A stretch of DNA of 6,114 bases, from contig CALDHJ010000386.1 in assembly GCA_937941555.1 (NCBI GenBank), positions 1-6,114 of the forward strand, given 5' to 3'. Source of the stretch: an uncultured Granulosicoccaceae bacterium (GTDB lineage: Bacteria; Pseudomonadota; Gammaproteobacteria; CALCKW01). Positions 5,311 through 6,114 of this stretch are shown in pieces (the stretch's first letter is position 1; each line of letters opens with the position of its first letter). The notes under the pieces were generated by a model that saw only the letters and a list, made by a program, of their open reading frames with translations, was not told where the DNA came from and made no database searches. Both the position numbers and the translations under genes were made by a program.

Positions 5311-6114
5311 TCAGAGTGCCCAGCGCAACCCGGTTTTTTCTTCGGATAGCGCCCACAACTTTGTGGCGGCCTCCTGATCCAGCGCGCAGTCCTCAAGCGG
5401 ACACACGCCAACGGGGCCTCTCATCTCCAACGTCGTCGGCCCGTAGAGGGTGGCGGGCTGGAGTCCGTCCTGAGTTGCGCACAAGACTTCGGGCCAGGAC
5501 CCTCTTTCCGCTGACTGCGCCATCAGCGACAACACCGACCAGATCGCTCGCATGGCGAAACTTGCCGAACCCTGTATCAGGTTGGTGCGCGATGCGCCCG
5601 GGTGACAGACGTGCACTTGCACGGGTTTGTCTGCTGCAATGACGCGGCGCTGCAGCTCGTAGGCAAACATCATCTGAGCCAACTTGCTTTGCGAGTAGGA
5701 TGCCCAGCCGGTGTAATCGTTGTCGAAATTCAGGTCCTCGAACTTGATGCGCTTGAGACCCATTTTGTAGCCGTTGCTGCCAACCACCACCACGCGGCCC
5801 TCCGACGCTTCGATCCGATCAAACAGCAGGCCACACAGCAGAAAATGCCCGAAGTGGTTTACCCCGAGCTGACTCTCGAAGCCGTCGACCGTGATGGCTT
5901 GCGTGGCCACCTGTGCGATGGCTGCGTTGCAGATCAGCGCGTCGATCTGCGGTGTGTGTTCGAGGAGTTCGGCAGCGGCCTCACGCACCGACGCCATGAC
6001 AGCAAGATCCAGACGCACCGCGCTGACCTTCGCGTCCTGGCCGAACTCGGACTGGAGTGCGGCGATGGCTGCGTTCGACTTGTCCATGCTGCGGTTCATC
6101 ATCACAACCCTGGC
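5311..6114 (-). CDS. Short-chain dehydrogenase/reductase, N-terminus missing at right edge
   Basis: The frame is open from base 6114 to a TGA at 5311-5313, giving 267 visible residues. It begins inside the second Rossmann strand (ARVVMMNRSMDK), so the start codon and the TGxxxGIG nucleotide-binding motif are beyond the edge; the in-frame GTG/ATGs at 6105-6097 are internal. In visible numbering: RLDL (34-37) is the adenine-binding 'DL' site, CNAA (62-65) replaces the usual NNAG, GVNHFGHFLL (84-93) is helix 4, catalytic Ser is S113 in VVVVGSNGY, and the YxxxK pair is Y140/K144 in YSQSK. HPGASRTNL and a C-terminal AATKLWALSEEKTG follow. These features and the KFEDLNFDNDY loop resemble the retinol dehydrogenase/WWOX/protochlorophyllide reductase-like SDRs, which reduce or oxidise carbonyl/alcohol groups with NAD(P)(H). 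The substrate is unknown. Convergent with the DUF4345-like gene. Confidence 0.9.
   Translation of the reverse strand, partial: ARVVMMNRSMDKSNAAIAALQSEFGQDAKVSAVRLDLAVMASVREAAAELLEHTPQIDALICNAAIAQVATQAITVDGFESQLGVNHFGHFLLCGLLFDRIEASEGRVVVVGSNGYKMGLKRIKFEDLNFDNDYTGWASYSQSKLAQMMFAYELQRRVIAADKPVQVHVCHPGASRTNLIQGSASFAMRAIWSVLSLMAQSAERGSWPEVLCATQDGLQPATLYGPTTLEMRGPVGVCPLEDCALDQEAATKLWALSEEKTGLRWAL

Overview
The window is GC-rich, densely packed bacterial chromosome. Its gene types (ArsR with a membrane permease, LhgO-like FAD oxidoreductase, CaiB-type CoA transferase, membrane class III nucleotide cyclase, short-chain dehydrogenase) and codon use suggest a proteobacterium, most likely a gammaproteobacterium. 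That placement is inferred from protein style, not from a marker gene. There is no rRNA, tRNA, CRISPR array, insertion sequence or phage gene.

Layout: (1) Positions 1-626, minus strand: an arsR-type repressor followed two bases later by the start of an ArsP/YraQ-type permease that runs off the left edge. (2) 730-1830, plus: an LhgO-like FAD-dependent oxidoreductase, divergent from arsR. (3) 1939-2364, plus: a small four-helix membrane protein of unknown function. (4) 2378-3586, minus: a complete family III (CaiB/BaiF) CoA transferase, convergent with the membrane protein. (5) 3788-4876, plus: a membrane-anchored class III adenylate/guanylate cyclase interrupted by one in-frame amber codon at 4454-4456. 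It is followed, with a one-base overlap, by a small membrane protein resembling DUF4345 (4876-5253). (6) 5311-6114, minus: a short-chain dehydrogenase/reductase whose N-terminal cofactor-binding motif lies beyond the right edge.

Two groupings look functional. arsR-permease is a compact metalloid-responsive unit: an AT-rich promoter/operator abuts the arsR start codon, so the mRNA may be leaderless, and the repressor carries a C-terminal CCxxCxxC cluster. Cyclase-DUF4345 is a translationally coupled pair in which the cyclase is split by TAG where relatives carry Trp, between its metal-binding half and its purine/transition-state half. The remaining genes are metabolic singletons with no visible pathway link.

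I see no clearly new multi-gene system. The item most worth a second look is the amber-split cyclase: a fresh nonsense mutation, a sequencing error, or readthrough.
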